Numbered from the stretch's first letter, positions 8,218-17,147 are shown. The stretch is DNA of 64,000 bases from Actinophytocola sp049647105 (GCF_049647105.1 NZ_JBARWZ010000100.1:1-64000), one strand, 5' to 3'. Program-made: numbers and translations. The notes: generated by a model not told the origin, from the letters alone.

Positions 8218-9498
8218 ATGACCGTCGACCTGGACGACTTCGAGGACGCCGAGGACCTGGCCGCGTTGCTTGGCCTGCCGGAGCAGTTGCCCGCACTGCA
8301 CGTGCCGCCCCTCGATGAGCTGGCCGTGACCGCCCGGGAGAGTGCGCTGCTGCGGCGCGTGGGTGCGCTCGCCACCTGGGTGGGGGAGCGCCGGGAGGTC
8401 ACCGAGGACGGCGACCTGACCGGCCCCGACACCGCGGAGGCGGCGGAGCGGCTGGGCGTCGGCCAGGCCGAGCTGCTGCTGTGCTGGGAGGTGGCGCTCG
8501 CGACCGACCTGGTGGTCGTCTCCGAGGACGGCGAGGCGGACGCGAACCCGGATCTCTGGTCGACCGGCGACGACCAGGAGGACCTCGGCACCTGGACGGC
8601 CGCGTTCACCCAGGTCCTGCCGAGCCTGGAGATCGACGCCGAGCTGGCGGGCGAGGAGGACCTGGACTTCGGCGCGCTCGGTTCGCTGGTGCTGCCGATG
8701 TTCCTCATCCGCACGCTGGGGGTGCCGGTCGCCGAGCTGCGGGAGATGGCCCGCGAGATCGCGACCGAGCACCTCGAGGACGACGTGGCGTGGGACGGGT
8801 GGGTGGCGGCCCACGGCGACCCCGCCGCCGTGCTGCTGGCCCGCCTGGCCGAACACGGGGCGGTCGAGGTCGAAGAAGACGTGGCCCGCCTGACGCCGCT
8901 TGGCCTGCTGGCGATGCGTGAGGAGCTGGTGGAGGGCGGCATCGACATCCCGCTCCTGCCGCCGCTGGCGGACATGACGGCCACCGACCTCCTGTCGGCC
9001 GTTGGCGGGCTCACCGACGACGAGCTGACCGAGCTGACCGACGCGTGGCTGGGGCGTGCACAGGCAGACGAGCGGGCCGCCGCCGAACTGCTCGCCGCCG
9101 CGGCGCAGGCGCATCCGGAGGCACGCCTCCACGCGACGACGGTCCTTGGCGACGTGCCAGGCACGCCGTGGGAGTCGGTGCTGGACGACGAGGCGCTGCG
9201 CGCGTACGCACTGGTCGCGCTGGACCGCGAACTGGCACCGGCGGACGTCGCGTGGCTGGTGGTGGACCTGGTGGCGGCGACAGCGGACCAGCTCGGCGCG
9301 TACGACGCCACGGCGGTCCCGGAGCTGTTCGGCGCGGTGGTGCCCGAGGGGCTGGGCGAGGAGGTCCTGGCGGTCGCGTGGCGCCTGCCGCACCCGGAGA
9401 CCTTCGAGGTGCTCACCCTCATCGGCAACCACCACCCGGACAAGCAGGTGGCGAAGGCCGCCCGCACCGCGGCGCACAAGGCCCGCTCGGCGGGATGA
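8218..9498 (+). CDS. Acidic cytoplasmic protein of unknown function
   Basis: This 426-residue protein is strongly acidic and rich in Leu, Ala, Asp and Glu, with no signal peptide or membrane segment. It looks wholly helical, possibly with winged-helix-like parts at about 75-95 and 225-245. The C-terminus IGNHHPDKQVAKAARTAAHKARSAG is basic and contrasts with the rest. I do not recognise the family. ATG 8218 follows two in-frame GTG codons (8212 and 8215) and is chosen because a -10-like TAGGTT sits six bases upstream. The gene ends just before a perfect 34-bp palindrome. It stands alone between repeat copy A and the symporter gene. Confidence 0.75.
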   Translation: MTVDLDDFEDAEDLAALLGLPEQLPALHVPPLDELAVTARESALLRRVGALATWVGERREVTEDGDLTGPDTAEAAERLGVGQAELLLCWEVALATDLVVVSEDGEADANPDLWSTGDDQEDLGTWTAAFTQVLPSLEIDAELAGEEDLDFGALGSLVLPMFLIRTLGVPVAELREMAREIATEHLEDDVAWDGWVAAHGDPAAVLLARLAEHGAVEVEEDVARLTPLGLLAMREELVEGGIDIPLLPPLADMTATDLLSAVGGLTDDELTELTDAWLGRAQADERAAAELLAAAAQAHPEARLHATTVLGDVPGTPWESVLDDEALRAYALVALDRELAPADVAWLVVDLVAATADQLGAYDATAVPELFGAVVPEGLGEEVLAVAWRLPHPETFEVLTLIGNHHPDKQVAKAARTAAHKARSAG

Positions 9499-9503
9499 GC
9501 CCG

Positions 9504-9537
9504 CTCGGCCACCCGCCCGCGCGGGCGGGTGGCCGAG
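9504..9537. terminator. Perfect 34-bp palindrome terminator
   Basis: The 17-base arm CTCGGCCACCCGCCCGC is followed directly by its exact reverse complement, six bases after the stop codon of the acidic protein gene. It can fold as a very GC-rich hairpin in both strands and separates two convergent genes. Confidence 0.8.
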
Positions 9538-9542
9538 ATTGG

Positions 9543-9675
9543 CTGCTAGGCGCAATGCCGGTCGTTTAGATGCCTGGAACCCCGATTGTTGATCTTGATC
9601 GGGCCTGTTTTCGCTGGTCGCTGATCGCGAAGTTGATCTTGTGTCGCCTTAACCGACCGGCATTGCTGCTAGGCG
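9543..9675. mobile_element. Candidate MITE-like insertion with terminal inverted repeats
   Basis: CAATGCCGGTCG at 9553-9564 and its exact complement at 9654-9665 bound a 113-bp segment. The segment is flanked on both sides by the direct repeat CTGCTAGGCG (9543-9552 and 9666-9675). The right-hand repeat contains the symporter stop codon. Inside, GTTGATCTTG occurs twice. The layout is that of a small non-autonomous transposon with target duplication. There is no coding capacity, and the parent transposase is not in the window. Confidence 0.45.
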
Positions 9676-11300
9676 ACCTTCGCGGCCGCCGTCTCGTCCT
9701 CGGTGCCCGGTTCCTGCTCGCGCGGGTGGCGCAGCGAGAGCAGGCCGCCGACCACCAGCGTCACGATGACCCCGAGCGGGGTGTACCACCAGGTCGACAG
9801 CGTCCGCACGCCCTCGGCGGGTGCCGCGGCGGAGAAGTCGATCTTGATCGAGGTCCACTCCGCGTACCCGTTGGCGACCGGATCCGCCGCCGCCGACGGG
9901 CCGGCGAACTTCACGCCGAGGATGACGAACGTCATCACCGCGACCGTCGCAGCGAACGCGACCAGAGCGTCGAACTGCCTGGCCCGCTTGAAGATCAGGC
10001 CCAGCAGGAACGCGCCGAGCAGCGCGCCGTAGGTGTACCCGGTGATTCCCAGCGCCTGCACGACGATCGGGTCGGCGGTCGTCCGGTTGGCCGTCGCGAA
10101 CAGGCCTGCGCACACGATCAGCAGCCCGGCCCACACGACCGTCCAGATCCGGCCGAGCCGCAGCCGGTCGGTGTCGGCGAGGGTGCGCTTGGAGATCCGC
10201 TCGTACACGTCGGTCACGGTCGCCGACGCCAGCGCGCCGAGCGACGACGACAGCGCGGCCGCCAGGATGCCCGCGATCACGAACCCGGACAGGCCGGACG
10301 GCAGCTCGGTCACGATGAAGTTCGCGAACAGCTCGTCCTTGTTGCCCAGGCCGAGGCCGCCGTCGGCGGTGGGGTCGGTCGGCACCGCGGCCTCGTAGAA
10401 GGCCCACATCATCACGCCGATGAACAGGAAGAACGCGAACTGGAAGAACACCACGACGCCGCTCGCGATCAGCGCCTTCTGCGACGCGCGGACGTCCCCG
10501 GTCGACATGAGCCGCTGCACGATCAGCTGGTCGACGCCGTGGGAGGCCATCGCGAGCAGCGTGCCGCCGAAGAACGCGGCGAGGAACGGGAAGCCGCCGG
10601 TCAGCGGGTCGGACGAGAAGTCGAACAGCTGGAACTTCGACGCGTCGACGGCCTCGCCGAACCACCCCGACGGCAGCACCTGCGCCAGCGCGACTACCAC
10701 GACGATGCCGCCGAGGACGTACCAGAGCATCTGGATCGCGTCGACCCACACGACCGCCCGCACGCCGCCGACGAACGTGTAGAACACCATCGCGATCCCG
10801 AGCACGATCACGATCGCCCAGTACGAGGCGTTCACCCCGTACGCGGCCAGCACCACCTTGATCGGGATGGCGGTGGCGAACAGCCGGATGCCGTCGGCGA
10901 GCAGCCGGGTGAACTGGAACGTCACCGACGCGGTCGCGCGCATGCCGTCGCCGTACCGCTTGCCGAGGAACGCGTACGCGGTCACGAGGTTGCCCGCCAC
11001 GTAGCGGGGCAGCAGCACGAACGACACGATGATCCGGCCGACGATGTACCCGAGCGCCAGCGTCAGGTACGTCATGCCGCCCGCGGCGGGTGGCGCGAGG
11101 TAGGCCACCACGGGCACCGATAACACGGTGAGCGTCGACGTCTCCGCCGAGACGACCGACAGGCACACGACCCACCACGAGATCTTCTTCTCGCTGACGA
11201 AGTAGTCGGTCGCCGACTTCTGCCTGCCACCGATCAGGACACCGATCAACGGCATCCCGACCAGAAAGATCACGATGATCGCGATATCAAGTGCGCGCAC
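9669..11300 (-). CDS. Sodium:solute symporter (SLC5/SSS family)
   Basis: This 543-residue inner-membrane transporter has about 13 hydrophobic helices. It starts MRALDIAIIVIFLVGMPLIGVLIGGRQKSATDYF, the typical SSS opening with the G-R-x-x-x-x-x-x-D-Y-F motif after helix 1. The body includes the region WVDAIQMLWYVLGG. The family couples sodium influx to uptake of sugars, sialic acid, amino acids or vitamins. The gene lies just downstream of anmK on the same strand, so uptake of a MurNAc derivative or related amino sugar is a reasonable guess (inference). It starts with GTG 11300 behind GGGGAGG. Repeat copy B separates it from anmK and supplies its leader. Confidence 0.88.
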   Translation of the reverse strand: MRALDIAIIVIFLVGMPLIGVLIGGRQKSATDYFVSEKKISWWVVCLSVVSAETSTLTVLSVPVVAYLAPPAAGGMTYLTLALGYIVGRIIVSFVLLPRYVAGNLVTAYAFLGKRYGDGMRATASVTFQFTRLLADGIRLFATAIPIKVVLAAYGVNASYWAIVIVLGIAMVFYTFVGGVRAVVWVDAIQMLWYVLGGIVVVVALAQVLPSGWFGEAVDASKFQLFDFSSDPLTGGFPFLAAFFGGTLLAMASHGVDQLIVQRLMSTGDVRASQKALIASGVVVFFQFAFFLFIGVMMWAFYEAAVPTDPTADGGLGLGNKDELFANFIVTELPSGLSGFVIAGILAAALSSSLGALASATVTDVYERISKRTLADTDRLRLGRIWTVVWAGLLIVCAGLFATANRTTADPIVVQALGITGYTYGALLGAFLLGLIFKRARQFDALVAFAATVAVMTFVILGVKFAGPSAAADPVANGYAEWTSIKIDFSAAAPAEGVRTLSTWWYTPLGVIVTLVVGGLLSLRHPREQEPGTEDETAAAKVA

Positions 11301-11302
11301 TG

Positions 11303-11442
11303 TTCCGCCTCCCCGGAATTAAAGGTGTTGGTTCCGATCCAGCGTTGCTTGCGGGTCGTGGTGGTTGGTGGTTGCTTGCCGTCACGTTCCCCTGAGGTGA
11401 CTGCTGCTCAGGCGCGGACTGTGCACAAAGCGGCACGCTCTA
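11303..11442 (-). repeat. Dispersed 3'-end repeat, copy B
   Basis: Read on the minus strand, this copy begins at the anmK stop codon (CTAGAGC). It holds CCTCAGGGGAACGTGACG, then an ACCACC-rich stretch. It ends with ACCAACAC and CCGGGGAGGCGGA, which is also the ribosome-binding region of the symporter gene. It aligns with copies A and D over both conserved blocks. Confidence 0.75.
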
Positions 11443-12633
11443 GCCCACCTTGTCGTGGGCACGGACGCGCAGGCGTGTGACCTGGGTCGTCGCGGGGGTG
11501 GGTAGGCGCAGCGGGTCGCTGCCCGGGGTGATGGTGCCGAGCAGTCGCGCGCCGCGTGCGCCCGTGGTGCCCGTCGTGTCGGCGGGCGACCCGGCCCAGG
11601 TCAGGAAGCCGAGCAGCGCCGTCAGGTACGCCTCCTTGGCGTCCGACGGCAGGCCGAGACCGTCGCTCGTGTCCAGCGTGGCCGGGGCGAGCCGTCTGCG
11701 AAGGGCGGCCATCAGCGTCGGGTTTCGCACGCCGCCACCGGACGCGACGACCCTGGTCACGCCGTGTGCCTTGCACGCGTCGGCGACCGTCGTCGCGGTC
11801 AGCTCCACGAGCGTGGCGAGCAGGTCGTCGCCCGCGACGTGGCCGACCTTGGCCAGGGCCGACGTGAGGTGCTCGGCGTGGAAGTGCTCCTTGCCGGTGG
11901 ACTTCGGCGGCGTGAGCCCGTAGTACGGGTCGGCGAGCAGGACCTCCAGCAGCTCGGGCACGGCCGTGCCCTGTGCCGCGAGGTCGCCGTCGACGTCCTG
12001 GTGCCACACCCCGCCGGAGATCATCCGCGCGGCCGCGTCGAGCAGCGCGTTGCCCGGCCCGGTGTCGAACGCCAGTGCGGGCTCGTCCCGCGCGACGACG
12101 GTGATGTTGGCGATACCGCCGATGTTCAGCGCGGCGGTGATCTCGGGGCTGTCCCGCAGCCACAGGCGGTCGAGGACACCGGCGAGCGGCGCACCGTGCC
12201 CGCCCGCCGCGATGTCGCGGGCCCGCAGGTCGGACACCACGGGCAGCCCGGTCGCCTCCGCGATCCACGCGGGCTGGCCGAGCTGCAGCGTGCCGAGCGC
12301 CTTGTCGCCCTCGACCCAGTGGTAGACGGTCTGCCCGAGCGACGCGACCAGGTCGGCGCGCCCGTCGGCGAGCGTGGTGAACGCGTGGGCCGCGGCCGCG
12401 GCGAACGCCTGCCCCACCTCGGTGTCGAGCTTGCACACCTGCTCGGCGGTGGTCGTGTTCGGCGGCAGCGCGCCGAGCAGTGCGGTGCGGAGCTCCTCTG
12501 GGTAGGGCAGCTCGGTGTGTCCGACGGGCAGCAGCTCGACGGTGTCACCAATCAGCCGCAGTTCGGCGACGCTTGCGTCCACGCCATCCATGGACGTTCC
12601 GGACAGAAGTCCGATCACCCGGCACGTAGTCAC
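11440..12633 (-). CDS. anmK: Anhydro-N-acetylmuramic acid kinase
   Basis: This 397-residue ASKHA-fold kinase opens and phosphorylates 1,6-anhydro-MurNAc to MurNAc-6-phosphate in cell-wall recycling. The family opening GLLSGTSMDGVDAS is at residues 8-21. Other AnmK landmarks are ASLGQTVYHW, LNIGGIANITV, FDTGPGNALLD and VASGGGVRNPTLM. Length is a little above the usual 370 or so. The start is GTG 12633. It shares the minus strand with a symporter gene and is divergent from a chitobiose-type ABC importer, so the block appears dedicated to amino-sugar salvage. Confidence 0.93.
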   Translation of the reverse strand: MTTCRVIGLLSGTSMDGVDASVAELRLIGDTVELLPVGHTELPYPEELRTALLGALPPNTTTAEQVCKLDTEVGQAFAAAAAHAFTTLADGRADLVASLGQTVYHWVEGDKALGTLQLGQPAWIAEATGLPVVSDLRARDIAAGGHGAPLAGVLDRLWLRDSPEITAALNIGGIANITVVARDEPALAFDTGPGNALLDAAARMISGGVWHQDVDGDLAAQGTAVPELLEVLLADPYYGLTPPKSTGKEHFHAEHLTSALAKVGHVAGDDLLATLVELTATTVADACKAHGVTRVVASGGGVRNPTLMAALRRRLAPATLDTSDGLGLPSDAKEAYLTALLGFLTWAGSPADTTGTTGARGARLLGTITPGSDPLRLPTPATTQVTRLRVRAHDKVG

Positions 12634-12816
12634 GGTTCAGTAGCTAGTGGACACCACTCGACCACGCAAGACGCATGGTTAGTTCTTGACCAAATCGATG
12701 TCCAATGTGGTTGAGTGTTGGCGGCGGAAGGTATAGACCAGGGCGATAATGTGTCACCCTGCTGTCGGGGACCGGGTTCTCCAGCGGTGACGATGCCAAG
12801 ACCACGAGGAGCGAGC

Positions 12817-14238
12817 ATGACCAATTTTTCGGCGGACTGGAGCAGGAGAAACTTCCTGCGGGGAGCGCTCGCCACCGGCGCGCTCGTGCTGCCGGGGACC
12901 GGCTTCCTCGCCGGTTGCGCCACCTCCGGCGGCGGCCAGGAACAGACCGAGGGCGAGAAGACCGCCGACAACCCGCTCGGTGTGCCGACCGACCAGCCCC
13001 TCGAGATCTACATCTTCAACGGCGGGTTCGGTGACAAGTACGCCACCGGCATCCACGAGCCGATGTACAAGAAGAAGTACCCGGACGCCACGATCAACCA
13101 CAAGGCCGAGGTCGACATCGCGGGTGCGCTGCAGTCCCGCTTCGTCGGCGGCAACCCGCCGGACTTCGTGAACGACTCCGGCGACGGCCAGATCCCGCTC
13201 GGCCAGCTCGTCTCCGACGACCAGCTCTACGACCTCACCGACCTGTTCGACGCGCCGAGCTGGGACGACTCGGGCAAGAAGGTGCGTGACACGCTGGTGC
13301 CCGGCGCGATCCAGCAGGGCACCTTCGGTGGCAAGCCCTTCGTGCTGCACCTCGCGCTGACCGTCTTCGGCCTCTGGTACAACAAGACGCTCTTCGACAA
13401 GAACGGCTGGGTCCCGCCGAAGACGTGGGCCGAGATGACGGCCCTGTCCAAGGAGATCAAGGGCGCGGGTGTCGCGCCGTGGGCCTACCAGGGCGTCCAC
13501 GCCAGGTACATGACCTGGCCGCTGCTCACGATGGCCGCCAAGCTCGCAGGCCCGGACGTCCTCAAGGGGATCGACAACCTGGAGAAGGGCGCCTGGCAGC
13601 ACGAGGCCATCAAGGAGTCGGCCAACGCGCTGCTCGGCCTGCGCACCGCTGGCTACTACCTCGGCGGCACCGAGGGCATGGACCACATCCAGTCGCAGAA
13701 CGCGTGGAGTGAGGGCAAGGCCGCGTTCATCCCGTGTGGCTCCTGGCTGGAGAGCGAGCAGAAGGACGTCACGCCGGAGGGCTTCGAGTTCGCGTTCACG
13801 CCGGAGCCGCTGCTGTCCGACGACTCGGCGATGCCGTTCGAGACCATCTACGCCTCGCCCGGCGAGCCCTACATCGTGCCCAAGCAGGCGAAGAACCCGC
13901 GCGGTGGCCTCGAGTACATGCGGATCATGCTCTCCAACCAGGGCGCGAAGGGCTTCACCGAGGAGGTCTCGAGCCTCACCGTCGTCCAGGGTGCCGCCGA
14001 TGGCGTCGAGCTGCCCCCCGGCCTCACCTCCGCGAAGACGGCGCTGGGCGCCGCCGGCGACAACATCGTCAGCTGGATGTACCAGACCTGGTACGCGAAG
14101 ATGTGGAACCCGGGCATCAACGCGCACATCGGTGACCTGCTCGCCGGCCGCAAGTCGGTCGACGAGTTCACCGCGGCCTGCGAGGCGGAGGCCCAGAAGG
14201 TCCGCGACGACGACTCGATCACGAAGTACACGCGTTAG
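12817..14238 (+). CDS. GlcNAc/chitobiose-binding lipoprotein (NgcE-like)
   Basis: This 473-residue extracellular solute-binding protein belongs to a carbohydrate ABC importer. The signal has twin arginines in SRRNFLRG (residues 9-16) and a lipobox LAGC with Cys34, so Tat-linked export and lipidation are likely. The mature part starts in a GGGQEQTEGEKT linker and follows the NgcE pattern (PLEIYIFNGGFGDKY, KPFVLHLALTVFGLWYN, IPCGSWLESEQ). NgcE in Streptomyces binds GlcNAc and chitobiose. ATG 12817 has GAGGAG upstream. A TATAGA at about 12731 may be its -10 element. It is followed two bases later by the first permease gene; no ATPase gene is in the operon. Confidence 0.88.
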   Translation: MTNFSADWSRRNFLRGALATGALVLPGTGFLAGCATSGGGQEQTEGEKTADNPLGVPTDQPLEIYIFNGGFGDKYATGIHEPMYKKKYPDATINHKAEVDIAGALQSRFVGGNPPDFVNDSGDGQIPLGQLVSDDQLYDLTDLFDAPSWDDSGKKVRDTLVPGAIQQGTFGGKPFVLHLALTVFGLWYNKTLFDKNGWVPPKTWAEMTALSKEIKGAGVAPWAYQGVHARYMTWPLLTMAAKLAGPDVLKGIDNLEKGAWQHEAIKESANALLGLRTAGYYLGGTEGMDHIQSQNAWSEGKAAFIPCGSWLESEQKDVTPEGFEFAFTPEPLLSDDSAMPFETIYASPGEPYIVPKQAKNPRGGLEYMRIMLSNQGAKGFTEEVSSLTVVQGAADGVELPPGLTSAKTALGAAGDNIVSWMYQTWYAKMWNPGINAHIGDLLAGRKSVDEFTAACEAEAQKVRDDDSITKYTR

Positions 14239-14240
14239 CA

Positions 14241-15212
14241 GTGGCGCGTAAGCAAGCCGTACACGGGCGGGCCTCGAAACCGGGGCCCGCCCTGCAGCAC
14301 GGCAAGTACCGGTTCATCGTGGCGTTCCTGCTGGTGCCGGTCGGGATCTACGGGTTCTTCGTGGTCTCGCCCTACCTGCAGGCGATCTACATCTCCCTGA
14401 CGGACTGGACAGGTCTGACGGCGAGCCAGAAGTGGGTCGGCTTCGACAACTACGTGAAGCTGTTCAATGACGATCAGTTCCTGATAGCGCTGAAGAACAA
14501 CGCCATCCTGCTGCTCGTCGTGCCCGCCGTGACCGTGCTGCTTGGACTGTTCTTCGCCTCGATGCTGACCGTCGGGCGGCGCGGCAAGTCCGGCGTGGAG
14601 GGCGTGCGCGGGTCGTCGGTCTACAAGATCGTCTACTTCTTCCCGCAGGTGCTGTCGGTGGCGATCGTCGGCGTGCTGTTCAAGTACGTCTTCGCCCCGA
14701 CCGAGGCGGGCGGCATCCTCAACGGCTTCCTGCGCGCGATCGGCCTCGACGCGATCGCCCTGCCGTGGCTCGGCGACCCGAACTTCGCGTTCTGGTGCGT
14801 CGTCGTGGTGATGATCTGGTCGTTCGTCGGGTTCTACGTGGTGCTGTTCTCCGCGGCGATGCAGGCCATCCCGAAGGACATCTTCGAGGCGGCACTGCTC
14901 GACGGCGCGAACCGGTACACCACCTTCCGGCACGTGACGCTGCCGCTGGTGTGGGACACCGTGCAGGTCGGCTGGGTGTACCTGGCGATCCAGGCCATGG
15001 ACGCGTTCGCCTTCGTGCACATCATGCTCGGCATCTCCGGCGGCCCGTCCCGCGCCGGTGACGTGCTGGGTGTGGCGCTGTACCGCACCGCCTTCAACGA
15101 CTACCGGTTCGGTCAGGCCTCCGCACTGGGCGTGATCCTGCTGATCCTGACGCTGATCGTCGCGGTGCTGTTCCTGCGGGTGGCCCGGCGGGAACGGGTG
15201 GAGCTGTCATGA
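14241..15212 (+). CDS. Sugar ABC transporter permease (NgcF-like)
   Basis: This 323-residue membrane protein has about six helices. It begins with a cytoplasmic stretch HGKYRFIVAFLLVPVGIYGFFVVSPYLQ, typical of the NgcF and MalF type. The EAA coupling loop reads DIFEAALLDGANRYTTFRHVTLPLV, the site that would dock the ATPase. The GTG start is two bases after the ngcE-like stop, and the end overlaps the next permease by four bases, so the three genes form one operon. With its partner it should form the channel for (GlcNAc)2 or GlcNAc. Confidence 0.9.
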   Translation: MARKQAVHGRASKPGPALQHGKYRFIVAFLLVPVGIYGFFVVSPYLQAIYISLTDWTGLTASQKWVGFDNYVKLFNDDQFLIALKNNAILLLVVPAVTVLLGLFFASMLTVGRRGKSGVEGVRGSSVYKIVYFFPQVLSVAIVGVLFKYVFAPTEAGGILNGFLRAIGLDAIALPWLGDPNFAFWCVVVVMIWSFVGFYVVLFSAAMQAIPKDIFEAALLDGANRYTTFRHVTLPLVWDTVQVGWVYLAIQAMDAFAFVHIMLGISGGPSRAGDVLGVALYRTAFNDYRFGQASALGVILLILTLIVAVLFLRVARRERVELS

Positions 15213-16132
15213 CGACCACTGTCGAACGTCCGGTCGCCGAGACCCCGGCCCCGCGTCCCCGCGGCGAGGGCGCCGGCGTCGGAACGGGCGCGCTCAACCT
15301 GCTGAACGGCGGGTTCCTGCTGTTCTGGGGCCTGCTCACGGTGCTGCCGCTGCTGTGGGCGGTCCTGTCGTCGTTCAAGACGAACACCGAGTTCCTTTCC
15401 GACCCGTGGGGCCTGCCCGCGGTGGCGCGGTTCGACAACTTCGCGCGCGCGTGGACTGTCGCCAACATCGGGCAGTACTTCGTGAACAGCCTCATCGTGG
15501 TGGTCATCTCGGTGCCGCTCACCATGTTGCTCGGCGCGATGGCCGCCTACGTGCTGTCGAGGTACACCTTCCCCGGCAACCGGTTGATCTACTTCGCCTT
15601 CGTCGGCGGGATGATCTTCCCGGTGTTCCTGGCGCTCGTGCCGCTGTTCTTCGTGGTGCGCAACCTGGGCACGATCCCGTTGATCGGGGAGTTCCTCGGC
15701 CTCAACAGCCTGTTGTCGCTGGCACTGGTGTACGCCGCGTTCTCCATGCCGTTCACGGTGTTCTTCCTGACCGCGTTCTTCCGCACACAGCCGACGTCCA
15801 TCGCCGAGGCGGCGATCGTCGACGGGTGCTCGCACTTCGGGCTGTTCTTCCGCGTCATGCTCCCGATGGCGAAGCCGGGCCTGATCAGCATCGGCCTGTT
15901 CAACGTGCTGGGCCACTGGAACCAGTACGTGCTGCCGGTGGTGCTGATGAACGAACCGGACAAGAAGGTCCTCGCGCAGGGCCTCGCGTCGCTGGCGATC
16001 AGCCAGGGGTACCGCGGCGACTGGACGGCGTTGTTCGCCGGTCTGGTGATCGCGCTGCTGCCGGTGCTGATCGTGTACGTCCTGTTCCAGAAGCAGGTCC
16101 AGGCCGGTCTCACCGCAGGTGTACTGAAGTAG
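15209..16132 (+). CDS. Sugar ABC transporter permease (NgcG-like)
   Basis: This 307-residue second permease has about six membrane helices and a MalG-type EAA loop TSIAEAAIVDGCSHFGLFFRVMLPMAKPG. The ATG overlaps the preceding stop (ATGA). The first 30 residues are a Pro/Arg-rich cytoplasmic extension. The operon ends here without an ATP-binding subunit. In Streptomyces such importers share the multitask ATPase MsiK encoded elsewhere, and the same is likely here (inference). Confidence 0.9.
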   Translation: MTTTVERPVAETPAPRPRGEGAGVGTGALNLLNGGFLLFWGLLTVLPLLWAVLSSFKTNTEFLSDPWGLPAVARFDNFARAWTVANIGQYFVNSLIVVVISVPLTMLLGAMAAYVLSRYTFPGNRLIYFAFVGGMIFPVFLALVPLFFVVRNLGTIPLIGEFLGLNSLLSLALVYAAFSMPFTVFFLTAFFRTQPTSIAEAAIVDGCSHFGLFFRVMLPMAKPGLISIGLFNVLGHWNQYVLPVVLMNEPDKKVLAQGLASLAISQGYRGDWTALFAGLVIALLPVLIVYVLFQKQVQAGLTAGVLK

Positions 16133-16186
16133 CATTTGATATTCAGCCGAACAAGTGATTCTCCGATGCTGTAGTTGCTCCATTCC

Positions 16187-16202
16187 GTATCGCTGCGGAT
16201 AC
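16187..16202 (+). promoter_or_regulatory. Small inverted repeat upstream of the first DUF6879 cassette
   Basis: GTATC at 16187-16191 and GATAC at 16198-16202 form an inverted pair around six bases; another GTATC follows at about 16208. The surrounding 100 bases are noticeably AT-richer than the rest. A regulator site controlling the cassette at 16238 is possible, but nothing identifies the protein. Confidence 0.25.
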
Positions 16203-16237
16203 TCCAGGTATCTGCAAATTGCGAGACGGGAATTGCC

Positions 16238-16519
16238 ATGGAGATCGGCAGAGGGTGGGAAGCGAATCCCGAGGCGACGTTCGCCCGTCGTCTCGGGGAA
16301 AATCCAGCGAGCCTGCCAGGTCCGCCGACCAACGGTAAGCAAGGCTGCCCGGACATCTGGGAGATGTCGAACGGGGATGTAGCGGTGATCGGGCGTGACC
16401 TCACCGAGGCGTATATCGGCCGCATGCCCGATGGGGTGAACGTCGTGCACGACGAGCGTCTCGTGGTGATTCCCCGCGTCATGATCGTCGCGGCCAAGAA
16501 GGACATTCCCGATGCTTGA
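16238..16519 (+). CDS. Small companion protein of the DUF6879 cassette
   Basis: This 93-residue soluble protein has the central pattern CPDIWEMSNGDVAVIGRDLTE and ends VVIPRVMIVAAKKDIPDA. The same pattern (C-P-x-hydrophobic-aromatic, G-x-x-x-V-x-G, then a V-x-I-P motif) occurs in the companion gene of the second cassette at 59524-59733, so the two are probably homologous. I know of no function. ATG 16238 was chosen because homologous sequence begins after it; upstream in-frame codons run through AT-rich intergenic DNA. It overlaps the next gene by eight bases. Confidence 0.7.
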   Translation: MEIGRGWEANPEATFARRLGENPASLPGPPTNGKQGCPDIWEMSNGDVAVIGRDLTEAYIGRMPDGVNVVHDERLVVIPRVMIVAAKKDIPDA

Positions 16520-17147
16520 CCGGGTTCGGGGCGTGCCGGGTGACGTGCTCCGGCCCACCCGGGCGTATCTCGACGACTCGAGCCGCTACTGGCCGCGGAT
16601 AGCACGGTTCGACAAGCTGGAGCGGATCCAGCACTTTCGGGAGCCGTACGACGAGAGCTGGCAGGCGTTCGCGGCAGGGCGGTGGCAGGAGTCCCTGGAA
16701 CTCACCGAACGGAATCGGCCGAACGTGGTCGCGGAGTTCGCCGAGGACGCGCGGTTGGGTTATCACTCGTACCGGGTGCGGGTGGTCGAATTTCCCATCG
16801 ACCCGTATCTGCAGTGGGAGATGCACCGGTTCAAGGTCCGCGTGGAATGTGGGGAGAACATTCGCATAGTCCGCCCGGATGCCGTCGCCAGCTTCGAACG
16901 TGATGGCAGCGTGCCAGAACTGATCTTCATGGATTCGCTGGCGATGTACGAAGTTCTATACGACGACACCGGACTCCTGGCCGGTGGTCGTAAATTCACT
17001 GACCCGGACCTGATCGCCCGCTGCCTGGCGGAGGTGCGGGCGTTGCACGCCGGCGGCGAGGAATTCCAGGCCTTCTTCGACCGCGAGATCGCGGCCCTGC
17101 CGCCGCCGGTGGTCGAGTCCGAACTCACCCGTTCACCGGGTCGGTGA
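16512..17147 (+). CDS. DUF6879 family protein
   Basis: This 211-residue soluble protein carries the DUF6879 pattern: an aromatic-rich N-terminal region FDKLERIQHFREPYDESWQAFAAGRWQES, then RVRVVEFPIDPYLQWEMHRFKVRVECGENIRIV, and a final segment with DSLAMYEVLYDDTG. In actinobacteria the family occurs beside XRE-type regulators and small companion proteins; its biochemical role is unknown. It is translationally coupled to both neighbours (8-base overlap upstream, 4-base overlap downstream). A second, shorter member lies at 59726-60259. Confidence 0.8.
   Translation: MLDRVRGVPGDVLRPTRAYLDDSSRYWPRIARFDKLERIQHFREPYDESWQAFAAGRWQESLELTERNRPNVVAEFAEDARLGYHSYRVRVVEFPIDPYLQWEMHRFKVRVECGENIRIVRPDAVASFERDGSVPELIFMDSLAMYEVLYDDTGLLAGGRKFTDPDLIARCLAEVRALHAGGEEFQAFFDREIAALPPPVVESELTRSPGR

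Noticed and set aside
9570..11123. Rightward frame of 517 codons across the symporter gene
   Set aside because: Its product is a His/Arg/Asp-rich artefact; the symporter on the minus strand has clear helices and a ribosome-binding site.
12660..12735. Possible DasR site upstream of the chitobiose importer
   Set aside because: TGGT and ACCA half-sites are present but too far apart for the known 16-base dre palindrome.
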